From: Mrakia gelida
Lineage: Eukaryota > Basidiomycota > Tremellomycetes > Cystofilobasidiales > Mrakiaceae
NCBI GenBank assembly: GCA_024345305.1
Contig: BRON01000023.1
Coordinates: forward strand, 1-64,000
Direction: 5' to 3'
DNA: 64,000 nucleotides
Positions within the stretch are counted from its first letter, which is position 1. The number at the start of each line of letters is the position of its first letter. Positions 1 to 9,243 of this stretch are shown here, in pieces. A program made the translations under genes and the position numbers. Below the pieces are notes generated by a model that saw nothing but the letters and a program-made list of their open reading frames with translations, was not told the DNA's origin and searched no databases.

Positions 1-317
1 GTCTTTTGAAATATTGATCTTCGTTCCCGTTAACAACGGTCTGGATTTCCTCTAGACACCTGGCTACCTCGCTCCTGTTCGTAGTATGACTCTTCCGCTC
101 ATTAGGCAACTACACTGTAAGTTTACCCGCGGTCCGTCTCATTGTTTCTACAGGAGGTCGAAAAGGGTTTGCCCTACGACGCCAAGACAGATATGTACGG
201 TCTTGGCTGCCTTGGGTAAGAGATGGCGTCCCTCAAGTGAGTGAGAAACGAAAACGCGTTAGCCAAATCAGAATGCAAGAATGAGCAGCCTTTCTGACCA
301 AACTTTTTTTCTGTCGT
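1..317 (+). pseudogene. Nek-like protein kinase fragment, copy 1
   Basis: This stretch matches, almost base for base, the part of the kinase copy at 26128-26444 that runs from the activation-loop intron through the exon encoding TPGYLAP, the next intron, and the exon encoding EVEKGLPYDAKTDMYGLGC. It is therefore kinase subdomains VIII-IX only. The last exon carries GGG TAA where the other copies have GGG TAC, so a stop codon at 217-219 ends the frame. Similarity ends abruptly inside the following intron near 317, where an unrelated MFS transporter fragment starts. The left edge is the window edge, so the 5' extent is unknown. A non-functional fragment is the only reasonable reading. Confidence 0.85.
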
Positions 318-561
318 GGGGGTCCACGCTCCTCGGATTTCTCGCCCTTGCGTGTGTGCCAATGCCGTTTGTGTTCTTCTACCATGTGAGTTCTTCCCTG
401 CCTCCTGCCGGCTTAAACCTCTTCAAGCATATTCTTGACTTTGATGTGTATGCTCTGTTCTGTGGTCATTCACAATTCAGGGGGAGCGCATCCGTCAACA
501 CTCGAGCTTCTCGCCCACCGCGACGGACGATGGACTTTGGCAACGGGAATCCCTCAAGTAA
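318..561 (+). pseudogene. C-terminal fragment of an MFS drug-transporter-like protein
   Basis: Two exons can be read. The first (to about 384) gives STLLGFLALACVPMPFVFFY, a last transmembrane helix of the kind ending fungal drug:H+ antiporters. An intron with GTGAGT donor and TTCAG acceptor (about 385-480) follows. The second exon starts GERIRQHSSFSP and ends with TAA at 559-561. The string after the helix (basic, then Ser/Pro-rich) is typical of the cytosolic tail of the DHA1 family. Everything upstream is replaced by the kinase fragment, so only about 50 residues survive. Family assignment comes from recalled motif shape, not from a search. Confidence 0.6.
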
Positions 562-681
562 ATGATGGTACCTTACACCACGAATCGGAGGCATACGCCC
601 AGGAGTACGGGTCGGAGGCTGGGATGCGGGAGCAGCAGGCACAGAATGCACTGGAGAGAAGGCTGGCAGGAGAGACGCTCG

Positions 682-694
682 TTTAGGGTTAGGG
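682..694 (+). repeat. short telomere-like tract
   Basis: The sequence TTTAGGGTTAGGG occurs here just downstream of the MFS fragment. Similar tracts sit at the 3' ends of the LINE-like copies near 19743 and 40335. No LINE sequence is evident beside this one. Confidence 0.5.
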
Positions 695-984
695 TCATGG
701 TCAGGAAGAAGCGCTCTGCCAGGTAGAAGGGCTTAAGCTGTGTTATTCCCACGGATTCATCTTCAGGTTAGTTTTATGTTCTTCTCTCTTTCTTCGTTTA
801 GGGAAATCCTCGTTTGTGGTCGCCGTCGTTAACTTCTTCGCCCTCCTTCCTCATCTTTCAAACAGCTCATCTCCCTAATTCCATCGCCTTCCCACCCCTG
901 GAGAAACCCGCCTTTCCCTCCACCAGCTCCGTCCACCCAAATCGACCGGCAGAGCACCTTGGTGCTTTCCCTTTCGTTTTTCCG

Positions 985-1318
985 TCTTAGCTCAAGTCAT
1001 CGGTTCGGTCGTTACTCTTTCCCTTTCTTCTGCTTACTTCCCTTCAACCGCTACTGTTTCTTTGTTCCGGTTTTGCTTTTGTCCCTTTGTTCATAACTCT
1101 TGCCCTGTCATTGTTTTATCCTTCGTAGTCTTTTGTTCTCACTTCCCTTTGGTCGCTTCGCCTCCCTCAAAAACACGTTCGCCTCACTTTCTACTTTTTC
1201 TTCTATCTTGAATCACCTTTGGGTTATACCTCGTCCTCGTTCCTCGATAAGTACCTGACTTCTCCTCGTCACGTCGCTCTTGTTCGCTCGCCATCCCCGC
1301 TTCTCGCTCGAGACTTGT
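985..1318 (+). repeat. degenerate Ty3/gypsy LTR
   Basis: Read on this strand the sequence follows the gag-sense orientation of the gypsy LTR seen intact at 43997-44321. Shared blocks in the same order include CCCTTTGTTCATAACTCTT, GTCTTTTGTTCTCA and TCGTCCTCGTTCCTCGATAA, followed by the CGCCATCCCCGCT block. It is clearly diverged. The expected LTR end (CGATCCTCACA) is replaced near 1310, exactly where the copia family 2 LTR begins. Confidence 0.75.
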
Positions 1319-1546
1319 TGTTGGGTCGTCCACTTGAGCTTAGGGATGTCTGCAGGATGTGGTTCAAAGCTTGTTGTATAAAGCTAGCTACTCGAAAGGT
1401 TTATATACTATGGAAATGGTCACGTGATCTGAAGGTAGCTTACAAAGCTGTTTACGAAGAATGGTTACTAACAAGGGGACTAAACGAGACGCGTTACTTA
1501 CTAAGCTACTACGTAAGACCTCTCTGCGAGTCGCCACCTTCCAACA
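1319..1546 (-). repeat. 3' LTR of copia family 2
   Basis: On the minus strand this 228-bp block begins TGTTGGAAGG and ends CGACCCAACA, so it has TG...CA ends. It follows directly on a polypurine tract (GTCGAGTGGGAG on the minus strand, 1547-1558) and the end of a copia pol frame, which fixes it as the 3' LTR. A TATATAA box lies in the LTR. It differs in sequence from the family 1 LTRs but shares the polypurine tract. It abuts or interrupts the gypsy LTR relic. Confidence 0.75.
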
Positions 1547-2518
1547 CTCCCACTCGACGAGCTGAGAGTCCTTCCTTCATTTCCTCCTCTGCGGGTTTCC
1601 ATCCATGTCTCCGCTGGTCTTCTGATCCACGCGTGAGGGTTCCTTCTGGATGTTGAGCGATTTCTTGAACCGTTCGAGTTTTTCGACTCCGAGTGAGCAC
1701 CGTTCTTGGTTGTTTCGATAGCGCCTTGGTTGTCGACGTTTGCTGGGATCGATTCGGTGTCGTATCCGAGCTCAGCGAGGATCTTGGCGACCCATCTGAG
1801 GTTCCGGCATCCTGCGGAGAGAGCGATGTACTCTGCTTCAAGAGAAGAGAGACTGATTGCATTTTGGCGTCGACTCGCCCAGATGACTGTGGATCCAAAG
1901 ACCTTGACGACGAATCCTGTTGTTGATCGTCTTGATTCCGTGTCTCCGGCGTAGTCGGAGTCGGTCCATAGTTCTGCGATTGGAGCGTCCGAGTGTCCTC
2001 CAAGTTGAAGCGACGTGTCTGCTGATCCTTATAGGTATCGCATGACCTTCTTGACTGCTCCCCAGTGAACCCGTCGTGGGTTCGAACTGAATCGGCTGAG
2101 AACTCCGACGGCGAAGGCGATGTCCGGTCGAGTGCAGACTTGGAGGTACATCAACGATCCCACCGCTTCGAGGTAGGGTACTCCGTCCAGCTTCTCTGAT
2201 CCCGAATCCTCCGATTGGACCGACAGTTGCCTAAAGTCGTCCATCGGAACCTTGTTTGGTTTAGCGTCGGCCATGTTGAATCGTTCGAGGACCGTTTGAA
2301 CGTATCGTTTCTGGCTGAGGTCCATTGTCCTCGCCTTGCGGTCCCTCGTAACGTCGATTCCGAGGATGGTTCCTGGGTTGAGGTCTCCTCTGTCGTCGAT
2401 CTTGAATTCCTTTTGGATCTCCATCATGACCCACTCCAAATCCTCCTTGTCTCCTGCGGCGACGAAGTCGTCAACGTACTGGACCAACATGATCCGTCGT
2501 CCCTTCCTGGGAGAGTGT
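1547..2518 (-). pseudogene. copia family 2 pol fragment (reverse transcriptase and RNase H)
   Basis: Read on the minus strand from about 2518, the frame shows the reverse transcriptase catalytic box MLVQYVDDF, then TRDRKARTMDLSQKRY and the connection YLEAVGSLMYLQVCTRPDIA, and after a stop codon the RNase H signature WTDSDYAGDTESRRSTTGF and DNQGAIETTKNGAHSES. A TAA replaces a lysine codon after VMRYL (about 2028), and an internal deletion joins SES to the C-terminal LERFKKSLN block. The 5' two thirds of the element (gag, protease, integrase) are missing. It is clearly diverged from the family 1 pol at 12259, so it is a separate, older family. Confidence 0.9.
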
Positions 2519-2525
2519 AGGGTTC

Positions 2526-5500
2526 TGAATATACGTGTTGGTTGAGTGGAGTAGTACGTTTGATGAGTGTGTATACTTGGGGTACGCTGGAACGGTCTAG
2601 CAGTGGCTCAAACCGGTTTCAACCGAACCTTTGGTTGAAACTTTCGACCACCTTTCTCGTTTCAACCATCTCCTCCTCTCTCAACCACGCAATCTATCCG
2701 TTCGATTCCAACTCACCCGAGGTGTCTCTACTAGTTAACACACAGTATAGACTCTCTGCCGAGACTTGAGCGTGACCGTGGAGAGCAAGAAACAGTTTCA
2801 ACCGTTTCAACCACCCCTTGGTTGAAACCTTTCGGCTTCCTCTCAAATCTCTTGAGTCTTCTGTTTTCCTCCTTCGTACCATGGGTAAACACAACCCACG
2901 TCTCCTTCCTCCTCCCATCGCCCTTGTCCTCCCCTCACAAACTCCCACCCTTTGAGAGGAGAGAAAAGGGAAGGAGAGTGAGAAGGGAGAGAAAGAGCGA
3001 AGAGAGAGGACAAAGCGAGCCTCATTTCGAGCGTTTTGATTTCTGGTTCTGGTTTGTGTGTGGACGAGTCCAGTGTTGGAAGATGGGTAGGAACGGATGA
3101 TGCTGAGAGATAATGATGTTTTTGGTTGAAGTAGTGCTTAACGAGGAAGAAGCAATGAAGAGAAAGACGACACACAAGGGAGGAAGGCAGGGAAGAGGGG
3201 AGGGAAGGGAAGAGAGAGAATAGGAGAGGGTGGGAGAGATAGGACCTGGGAAGAGATGTGGGCTGAACGCGTCGAGGGAGAGGGAACAAATCAGAGAGAC
3301 GGATATCAGGTCCCCTCTTCATTGATCCACGTCCTCTCTTTCCAGAACTGGAGAGGTGAGGAGAGAGAAGGACGCGCGCACTCATGGTCCATTGTTTGCA
3401 TACCACATCCACCCCTCTAAAGAGCTTGGAAGGGTGCCCAATCGGATGGAGACCCGATCTTTTCCAAAACTGGTGACTCTGCAAAAAACTGGCGAGGAGG
3501 CAGTCAACGCGGTCGAGTTCGGTCCAGCTCCAGAAGTGGCGAGAGGGAGTCTGCTCTCGCTCGCTTTCTCAAAACTGGTCGCGAAAAAGGAGGCTCTTCT
3601 CCTTTTTGCAGTCGTCCAGTTCTTACGGGTCGGTTTTTCCTCCTGTTTTTTCCGGACTTGCCTTGTCGTTCACGGTATACAGGGGGAGACGGGATGGGAT
3701 GGGCGCGGAGGGAAGCGGCTGTCCAAAACTGGCGACCTCTGAGGAAGGAGGACCGCTGAGGGTTCAATTGCTTTCGAGTCCTTTGCAAAACTCCTCCGAC
3801 CCCGATATTGCGTTCTAACCTCTCGGTATCTAGTACGAATTCTCGGAAAGCGATAAAGTAGGGATGAGCTCCAGCCTAGAGCGAGCGCGCGGGCGCCTGA
3901 GCAGGGCGGCCCTCAGTTCGAGCGTTGTGATTTTCGGTTTCTGTGCAGGCTCATAAGTAGAGAGGAGGTTTGGGAGAGAGAAGGAAGGGAATGGGAGAGG
4001 GGAGTGGCAATGTCGAGACGCCGACCTTCACGTCGGATCGATCCATCAAGAACGGACACCTCTCGAAGCAGGTCCCCTTCGCCTTGCTCGACGCAATGGA
4101 GGGAGGTGGAAAGACGTGGTGATCAAAGTCAATGGATCTATTGGACCAAGCGTGAGCATATTGGTTGTTATCATCACCCATTTTATCGAGATTGATGTTC
4201 TTGCTCTGGATCTCTTGGCAGCTTTGACAGAAAATCGCTTTACCTTCCCCACTCCAACACTTCGTCCTACTCCTTCTCTCCGCGGAATCACCATCATTCT
4301 GCGCTCTCTGGCCTTCTCTTCTTTTTGGTCGCCTCTGTTTTTCTCGTCGCTTCTTCTCCTTCATATTGCTCTGAATAACAACTATCTTATCATCCGTCCT
4401 TTCGTCATCTTCACATTCTTTGGATCATTCCTTTCTTAGCTCTTCTTTCCCAAAAGCCTTTGACTTCGATCCCTCTCTCAAACACTTCTTTGCTATTTTC
4501 TTCGCTTTCTACCCTCGCTTCCTATCTTCCGTTCGCTTTCTATCTTTCAAGTCTCTGGTTGTCTTCCCTCGGCTATTCCTTTGTCCTATAACGCTTTGTC
4601 TCTATCACCTTGCTTCCCTCCTCAGGCCGAGATACTTACTTTCTGTTTCTTCAGTTCGTTTTTGCCTCTTTCGTCGTTTCTGTCCCTTTGTACTCATCTT
4701 TTTACCAACCTCTTTCTCTCTTCCTGCCTCTCCTCCTTCTGCAACACACTCGCCCAGTCGTCTCCGTCTCCCAGACGGCCAACTCCCTACTACCATCACT
4801 TCGCTCAGTCCCCTCTCCCATCAACCACGTCTCTCAACTCACCAACTCATGCGGTCTCACCCCTTGACTTCATCTGGATTTCATGGTGTCTCGACTTTGT
4901 TTTCCTGGTTCGTTTCGTTTCTTCCTTCGCGTTTTCTATCCCTTGTAGGACCCTTTCTAACGGATAACTCTCGATATTTTTTGTTGCAGATTGCTTGACC
5001 TTTCCAAATGCTCAAAAGAACACTGCCGGTCAACGCGGTCGAGTCCTATGTCGGTTCGTCGTCCTCTCTTCACCTCATGCGTTTGGTATTTCTGCGCCCA
5101 CTCTTCACGTCGATCTCAGGTCAGTCCGCCGTCGTCCTTGTGTGCTTGCTGGCTCGCACTTTTCCTCGCTTGACCCCCTTTCTTTCACCTCGCTGACAAC
5201 CCCCCTCTCCCTCCTCCCCGTTTCTATTTCTTGCTTTATCGAAGCAAATCTGAAACGACCTCTCCACTGGCAAACGCGTCAGCCCGAAGGGTAGGAAGTT
5301 TCCAAACTGCCGAGATCTCCTTCGCTTCGACGGACACGGACACTTCCAGAGCTTGTTTGAGATGGGGTCCGAGGAGGATGCTGCCCTTCTTACGCAAAGG
5401 GGGGAATGAGAGTGGAGAGGTCGCAAAGGGAGAGGGAGAGACGGAGGAGGGGGAGAAGGGAGAGAAGGAGTGGAGATATGGAGCTGTGAGTTTCGCGTCG

Positions 5501-5825
5501 TCGTTGAGTCTTGGTTCGCGAAGAAGGAGTTGGAGTTGGAGTTTTACGAGCGCGTGCTGACTCGAAACGGTTGGTTCTGTATTTCGGGTTGATGCGATAG
5601 TTCATCTAAGCCGATGCTGGATTGATTCCTCAAACCTGCTGATCTGTTATGCTGGGGAATGGAACGAGCGAAGGTCAGCTCTCGTTTTCTCTCGTCTTGG
5701 TTCTAAACTTTCGCTCGGACTCTTTTCCTGCCTTCTCTCCCAGTCAACGAGGGGGAACCGGACCTCACCTTTGACTGGCATCTCACCTTCTCGACAACGT
5801 CTCCTCTCACGGTCGCAATAGTTCG
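2526..5825. other. no gene recognised; repeat-like, purine/pyrimidine-skewed DNA
   Basis: I see no convincing gene here. The stretch 2590-2840 holds several inverted copies of GGTTTCAACC/GGTTGAAAC. The stretch 2940-3360 is purine-rich and 4220-5000 is pyrimidine-rich on this strand, which creates long open frames with no recognisable protein. Four copies of AAAACTGG lie between 3464 and 3735. Frames between 5200 and 5560 look partly coding but match nothing I know. Confidence 0.5.
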
Positions 5826-5939
5826 TTGCGACTCTCACTCTTTCTCATATCTCTCTCCGACGTCGCTGACCTGCCTTCGATTCGATTTACCAGGCTAATG
5901 GCAGTAACTTCATCTGCACCAACAATCAGCTCACGAGGT

Positions 5940-6720
5940 CAAGATAATGCCGATTTTTCCAGTGCGTCTTTTCGTTGTCGTCGGCTTTGTCTTCGCTTTC
6001 TTTCCTTTCGCTGCCGCCGTCCGCCGACTCCCTCGCCTAAGTTCCCTCCTCCCCTCCTCCCCCCTTCTTCCTCAAATCTTCTGTCTTTGTTTCCAACCCC
6101 GCTCTCAGACGCCGTCCCCGGTCACCCTTTCTACCCGTCGAGCCGACCTCTCGCGGAAAGCCCTTCGACCCCTCTCCCGCATCCCCATATTCTTCTCCTC
6201 CCACATCCAAAGTCACTTCTGGATCAATCGAAACGTCATAACAGGGCTTAGTGCGCCTGCTCTCGGTTCGTTGAGTTATTTTTCGACTCAACTCGTTCCG
6301 TTTCGACGCTTCGAGCTGACCCTCCTCTCTTCCCTCCCCTCTTCCGCCTTCTTTTTCGCGACTCAGCCATAAGCCTGGTACTTCACCTACCTCAACCTCC
6401 TCGTCGACACTTCCGCCAACCTCCTCTTCCTCTCCCAATTCCTCCTAGACCAACGCCCCAAGATCTTCGGAGAGAAGTACCGCGTCCTCGCCGGCGTCGA
6501 CCTGATTTCGCACATAAGTCACACGCTGCCGGTGCTTTGGGGTGGGAGGTTGGGGAGTTTGGAGTTGATTGAATGTGGGATATGGTGAGGGTGGAGACGT
6601 TCGCGGCGAGTGCGTGGCAGGTGTGGAGGTTGAGGGGGTGAAGCAGGAGGAGGAGGACAAGGAACGAGAGGGAGAGGGAAAGGAGGAGGAGGGCGGTTGA
6701 CGGATTTCGTTCAGTGGGAG
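5940..6720 (+). pseudogene. multi-pass membrane protein relic (family also at 27850, 35200 and 58087)
   Basis: The clearest exon lies at about 6375-6600 and encodes AWYFTYLNLLVDTS, IFGEKYRVLAGVDLIS and LPVLWGGRLGSLELIE. It parallels RTFGGSYKVVAFFDF and WGRWELMDPW in the copy at 35200-35949. The glutamate-rich, lysine-ending tail (AWQVWRLRG, then VKQEEEDKE in another frame) also matches that copy. Reading needs at least one frame change near 6590 and a further one before the acidic tail, so this copy looks dead. Upstream, 5947-6370 contains hydrophobic open frames that may be the earlier exons. Function of the family is unknown to me. Confidence 0.5.
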
Positions 6721-6782
6721 AAGTGGATAATTTCTTGGGATGGTTTATGTCTTATTATCAAGACAGGAAGACATTTTCACAG

Positions 6783-6807
6783 CGAGAGAGAGAGAGAGAG
6801 AAAAAAA
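6783..6807. repeat. GA microsatellite
   Basis: A run of GA dinucleotides followed by a short A-tract. A similar GA run lies at 40214-40240. Confidence 0.9.
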
Positions 6808-6891
6808 ACTCTGCGCGCTCAGAATCAGTAAAGTTGGTGTATCGGTGAAGTCTTCTCGCGAATATTACACTCACTTTACCGTGTGGAGTAA

Positions 6892-7948
6892 TTAATCTAA
6901 AAGGGAGAAGGAATGGACAGAGTCGAGTGGGTCAGCGTTGTCTTGTCTCCGTCTCTTCCGCCTTCCCTTCATGGAAGCTCGCCTGGCCTTACTCTTTGGC
7001 GCAACGACCAGACCATGACCCTGGAGGCACCGCGATAGACAGTCTCGATAATATCCAGCAACTCCTGCTTGTCAGAAACGGCCCACGTGCTATGGGAATT
7101 AGATGAAGATGAAGCTCAGTTCGGCTGGCCTGTTGCCTCGCTCGGGAAAGGCAGAGAAAGCATTCACATCTTGTTATTGTTTCCCGTCGACAGATCGACC
7201 ATGATGTGCTTGTTTCTACTTCAAGGATGACAGGAATACCAGGTTAAGAAGTCAAGGAGAAAAGAGAAATCGAGGGAGACGGACCTGTAGAAGAACATGG
7301 TCGTGCAAGGATCGTAAACTTTACAGATTGTTGCAATCACAAGGGGTACACGATCAGCGTGAGTGATGGGAGGGGAAGGGGTCTGAAGATAGGAGACTTA
7401 CGCTCATACATCTAGACAGGCAAGGGTATCGAATAGACGTCAGCACTCCGCTCCTTCCTTCTTCGGTCGGGCGAAGTTGTTATGTTCACCTTATTGTAGT
7501 CTGGAACTTTGGTGATATCCACGAGGTAGATGACAGCAGATTTGATGACCTTCTCCTGTATAGAGTCGAGCGTCTCGTCCATCTTCATGCACGTTGGGTC
7601 CCCATTGTTTCCTGAAGGAGAATGAGGGGCGGGACGGTAGGAAAAGAAGGTGAGCTCGACTCGTCCCCGAGAAGCGTCTCCATAGCCGTTAATGATAGCA
7701 AGGGACCCGCCAAACCGCAGGATGACGACTCGATCTCCTTCCGATAAAATTGCCTCTGATCCCAGGAGCTAGGTCAGTGACAGGGCATTGGGAAGGAGCA
7801 GAGCAAGTGGAGGGAGTCAAAGGTCAAAGGAGGACTCACGGTCAACGTGCCTACGATCGAAGAGAAGGTGGAATCAGCTACATTACTTGGGAAGAGTGCA
7901 GGAAACTACTGACCAAGCGGTCTGGAGATGGGTGATGAGATAGGACAT
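6892..7948 (-). CDS. DIB1: DIB1/TXNL4A-like thioredoxin-fold U5 snRNP protein
   Basis: DIB1 is a small thioredoxin-fold protein of the U4/U6.U5 tri-snRNP needed for pre-mRNA splicing. On the minus strand the exons are 7914-7948 (MSYLITHLQTAW), an 11-nt micro-exon 7840-7850, 7711-7755 (QAILSEGDRVVILRFG), 7490-7611 (GDPTCMKMDETLDS to VDITKVPDYNK), a 10-nt micro-exon 7402-7411 (MYEL), 7285-7318 (YDPCTTMFFY), 7168-7215 (RNKHIMVDLSTGNNNK) and a last exon from 7089 (WAVSDKQELLDIIETVYRGA). These strings follow the near-invariant family sequence in order, over the family's usual ~140 residues. Two oddities: the 7711 junction needs a GC donor or a small indel, and a one-base deletion near 7023 shifts the C-terminal tail. 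The shifted frame stops at 6969-6971, whereas the expected frame (HGLVVAPKSKARR) runs on to 6892. Start chosen from the conserved MSYL. Confidence 0.9.
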
Positions 7949-8474
7949 ATTGTTCAAGGCTTTCTCGGGTGGGAGACGACGGTTGTCAGAGCCCCGGGAT
8001 GTCAGAAGTCGACATCCGGAAACCGGCCCCTGCCAGGCGGGACAGCACCGTTCAGCTCCAACGAGCGGATTTTCCGGTCTGCGATTTTTGTGCTTACGAC
8101 CGTCATGGACCCTGGTGAGGTAGCAGTGGAACGAAAAACAGAGGCGACGAGCGGGAAGGCCTTGAATGATCTCCCCTTGCCGAGGAAGTGATGAATAGGT
8201 CAGGACTAAGTGGAATGAAACGCTACTTATGCATCAGTCGGCCGTGGTAGAGGGGAAAGTTGGCAAGGCCAGCGTCGAGCCCCTCTTGCTCCCTCCAACA
8301 ACGACTACGACCAACCAAAAATATCTCTCTATGGCATGTCCCGATCTCTCTCTGTTGATTTCGGAATTTGACGGTGGCAGCTGAGGGAGCGTTGCGCTGT
8401 TTGAACAGGTCGAAACCTCAACCTTCCTCCTCCTCCTCCTTCTTCCCTCAAACTCCATCCTCCTCTCCAACAAG
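7949..8474. other. intergenic region between divergent genes
   Basis: This stretch separates the minus-strand DIB1 start from the plus-strand gene starting at 8475, so it should hold both promoters. I recognise no specific element. Confidence 0.4.
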
Positions 8475-9243
8475 ATGACCGAGGAGCTCACTACCCCTTC
8501 GACAGGCACGACAGCACCATCACCCATCCATCCGCCATTCAAGTTGAGCTTTCATATGGAATTCCCTTTCCCCTCCTTCCTCACCGTCCTCCTCCCATGG
8601 ATCCTCCTCGACTACGTCCAGCTGCTTCCGGTTCTCGCTTCCGGTCGCGAGTTCTGGATTTCTCTATCTGGAAGGAAGCAGACGATGCTGAAAGTCCCCA
8701 TCGCTCTTGCCTGGTTGTGAGTCCCCCTGCGTTCTTCTTGAAAATTGAGTGTTTCCGAGCTTAACTCAGAGCTCACCTTCTCCTCTTCTCCTATCTATCC
8801 TCCTCGCTTCCTTCAGCACTCTCGTTCACCTCCTCGTCAACTTCCCCACCACCTCTTACTACTACACTTCCTCCCCAGGATTCAGATGGATCGCTCCTAC
8901 TCCCTCCCTCTCCTCCCCAACAACTTCCTCCTTCTCAGAAGATCAATCTCCTTCGCTCGGTCGTTGGGAATGGTCGTGGTCGGGCCAACCCTCGGATCGT
9001 CATCCTCAGGGCGGCGACAAACCTAGATCGTTCACCCCTTCCTGCTGGCCATACCTTCTGATAGACCTCCCCTTCGTGTTCTGCTTCGTTGCCTTCGTCT
9101 TTGGCCTGTTGGGAGAGCTTGGCGACGACTCGTACTGGACGTTCTTCTCCTGGTCTTCCGGAGTCGTGGTAGTGTGTTCCCCGATGATCTACTACTTGGC
9201 TAGGGATGGCGGAGCGTTGGACACCCACGGGAAGAGGGATTAA
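8475..9243 (+). CDS. hypothetical multi-pass membrane protein
   Basis: Exon 1 (8475-8717) starts MTEELTTPSTGT and contains a hydrophobic stretch FPSFLTVLLPWILLDYVQLL. An intron with GTGAGT donor, CTCAC/TTAAC-type branch region and CTTCAG acceptor (about 8718-8816) leads to exon 2, which runs in frame to TAA at 9241-9243. Exon 2 contains TLVHLLVNFPTTSYYY, a Ser/Pro-rich loop, and two strong helices (LLIDLPFVFCFVAFVFGLLG and the segment around FFSWSSGVVVVCSPMIYYL). About 245 residues, three or four membrane passes. I do not recognise the family. The frame is uninterrupted, so this may be an intact gene. Confidence 0.6.

Noticed and set aside
2843..3484. A 213-codon minus-strand frame
   Set aside because: Its Ser/Leu/Pro-rich sequence comes from purine-rich DNA on the plus strand and matches nothing recognisable.
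4420..4998. Long open frames (up to 192 codons) in pyrimidine-rich DNA
   Set aside because: All three frames are open because stop codons are rare in CT-rich sequence. No domain, start context or intron pattern supports a gene.
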